From CBFDBF01 sp050293315 (GTDB lineage Bacteria > Pseudomonadota > Gammaproteobacteria > Chromatiales > Chromatiaceae), in the NCBI GenBank assembly GCA_050293315.1, contig JBNKMS010000028.1:1-23733 (forward strand): a DNA stretch of 23,733 nucleotides, read 5' to 3'. The notes beneath the pieces are model-generated. The model was not told where the DNA came from and did no database searches. It worked only from the letters and a program-made list of their open reading frames with translations. Below, piece by piece: positions 23,595 through 23,733 of this stretch; position 1 is the first letter of the stretch, and every line of letters starts with the position of its first letter. A program made the position numbers and the translations under genes.

Positions 23595-23733
23595 GAGAGT
23601 GTAAAAAAATCTGTGTAAATGGCATTCTACCAACCATGTTAGGAGGACTAACGAATGCCTATTTCAGACAAATTAATAGATCAGCTGTTGGATGGCAAGA
23701 CCTCCCCAGAGGATATTCTCGGGGAGGGTGGTC
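23595..23733 (+). mobile_element. Left end of an IS256-family insertion sequence (runs off window)
   Basis: The start is placed at GAGAGTGTAAAAAAATCTGT (23595-23614), which looks like the terminal inverted repeat of IS256-type elements and precedes the transposase by the short distance typical of the family. The right end and target duplication are outside the window, so the exact boundary is an estimate. Confidence 0.6.
23655..23733 (+). CDS. IS256-family transposase, N-terminal fragment (cut by window end)
   Basis: Only 26 codons are visible. The peptide starts MPISDKLIDQLLDGKTSPED and continues ILGEGG, which matches the start of IS256/Mutator-type DDE transposases (typical: DQLL...PEDLLGENGL). 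AGGAGG (23641-23646), 8 nt before the ATG, is a strong ribosome binding site. The catalytic DDE region lies beyond the window, so intactness cannot be judged. It reads in the same direction as the cassette genes to its left. Confidence 0.75.
   Translation, partial: MPISDKLIDQLLDGKTSPEDILGEGG

Noticed and set aside
1..23733. CRISPR array, rRNA genes, plasmid or chromosome origin
   Set aside because: No regularly spaced direct repeats, rRNA sequence or DnaA-box/iteron cluster was seen in reading the window.

Overview
The window reads as a chromosomal segment of a gammaproteobacterium followed by the left part of a genomic island. The evidence is gene content and order: holC-pepA divergent from lptFG, then yebC-ruvCAB-ybgC-tolQRAB-pal-cpoB-queE-queC. 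This is a Gram-negative envelope and housekeeping set arranged as in many Gammaproteobacteria. I do not name a genus. Protein identities are by recognition of family motifs; no database search was run.

Layout. (1) 1-237: non-coding, with a perfect 13-bp palindrome from what looks like a dispersed repeat and a weak terminator for the minus-strand operon to its right. (2) 238-2555, minus strand: pepA, holC and a 125-aa unknown protein, nearly abutting or overlapping. (3) 2742-4909, plus strand: lptF and lptG, the membrane half of the LPS-transport ABC exporter. (4) 4922-7281, minus strand: an HDOD-domain protein, a short radical SAM protein and an RDD membrane protein, packed without gaps. (5) 7430-16736, plus strand: one long co-directional block of yebC, Holliday-junction processing (ruvC, ruvA, ruvB), the Tol-Pal envelope system (ybgC, tolQ, tolR, tolA, tolB, pal, cpoB) and two queuosine-pathway genes (queE, queC). 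Most junctions up to cpoB are 4-nt overlaps or gaps under about 12 nt. (6) 16919-17767: an ankyrin-repeat lipoprotein, convergent with an LplT-like MFS transporter (17783-19027). (7) 19137-19302: tRNA-Lys(UUU) with a near-consensus promoter and a terminator. (8) 19347-20387: a complete phage-type tyrosine integrase placed as if its element had inserted at the 3' end of the tRNA gene. (9) 20388-23594: visibly more A/T-rich accessory DNA holding a 68-aa membrane protein, a 560-aa unknown protein and a 212-aa unknown protein. (10) 23595-end: the left end of an IS256-type insertion sequence whose transposase runs off the window.

The most interesting part is region 9. The gaps after the 68-aa and 560-aa genes are not ordinary spacers. 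Each folds into an imperfect hairpin laid out like an integron attC recombination site: outer core boxes, a 5-6 nt unpaired spacer, an inner GCT/AGC box, then a central stem. The stop codons lie in or against the left box, and the next start codon lies 15-17 nt after the right box, as in mobile gene cassettes. The nearby integrase is of the tRNA-island type and I see no IntI in the window, so this looks like a small orphan cassette array (attC sites without an integron integrase) inside a tRNA-Lys island, cut on its right by an IS. The 560-aa and 212-aa proteins match no family I recognise and are the best candidates for undescribed function.
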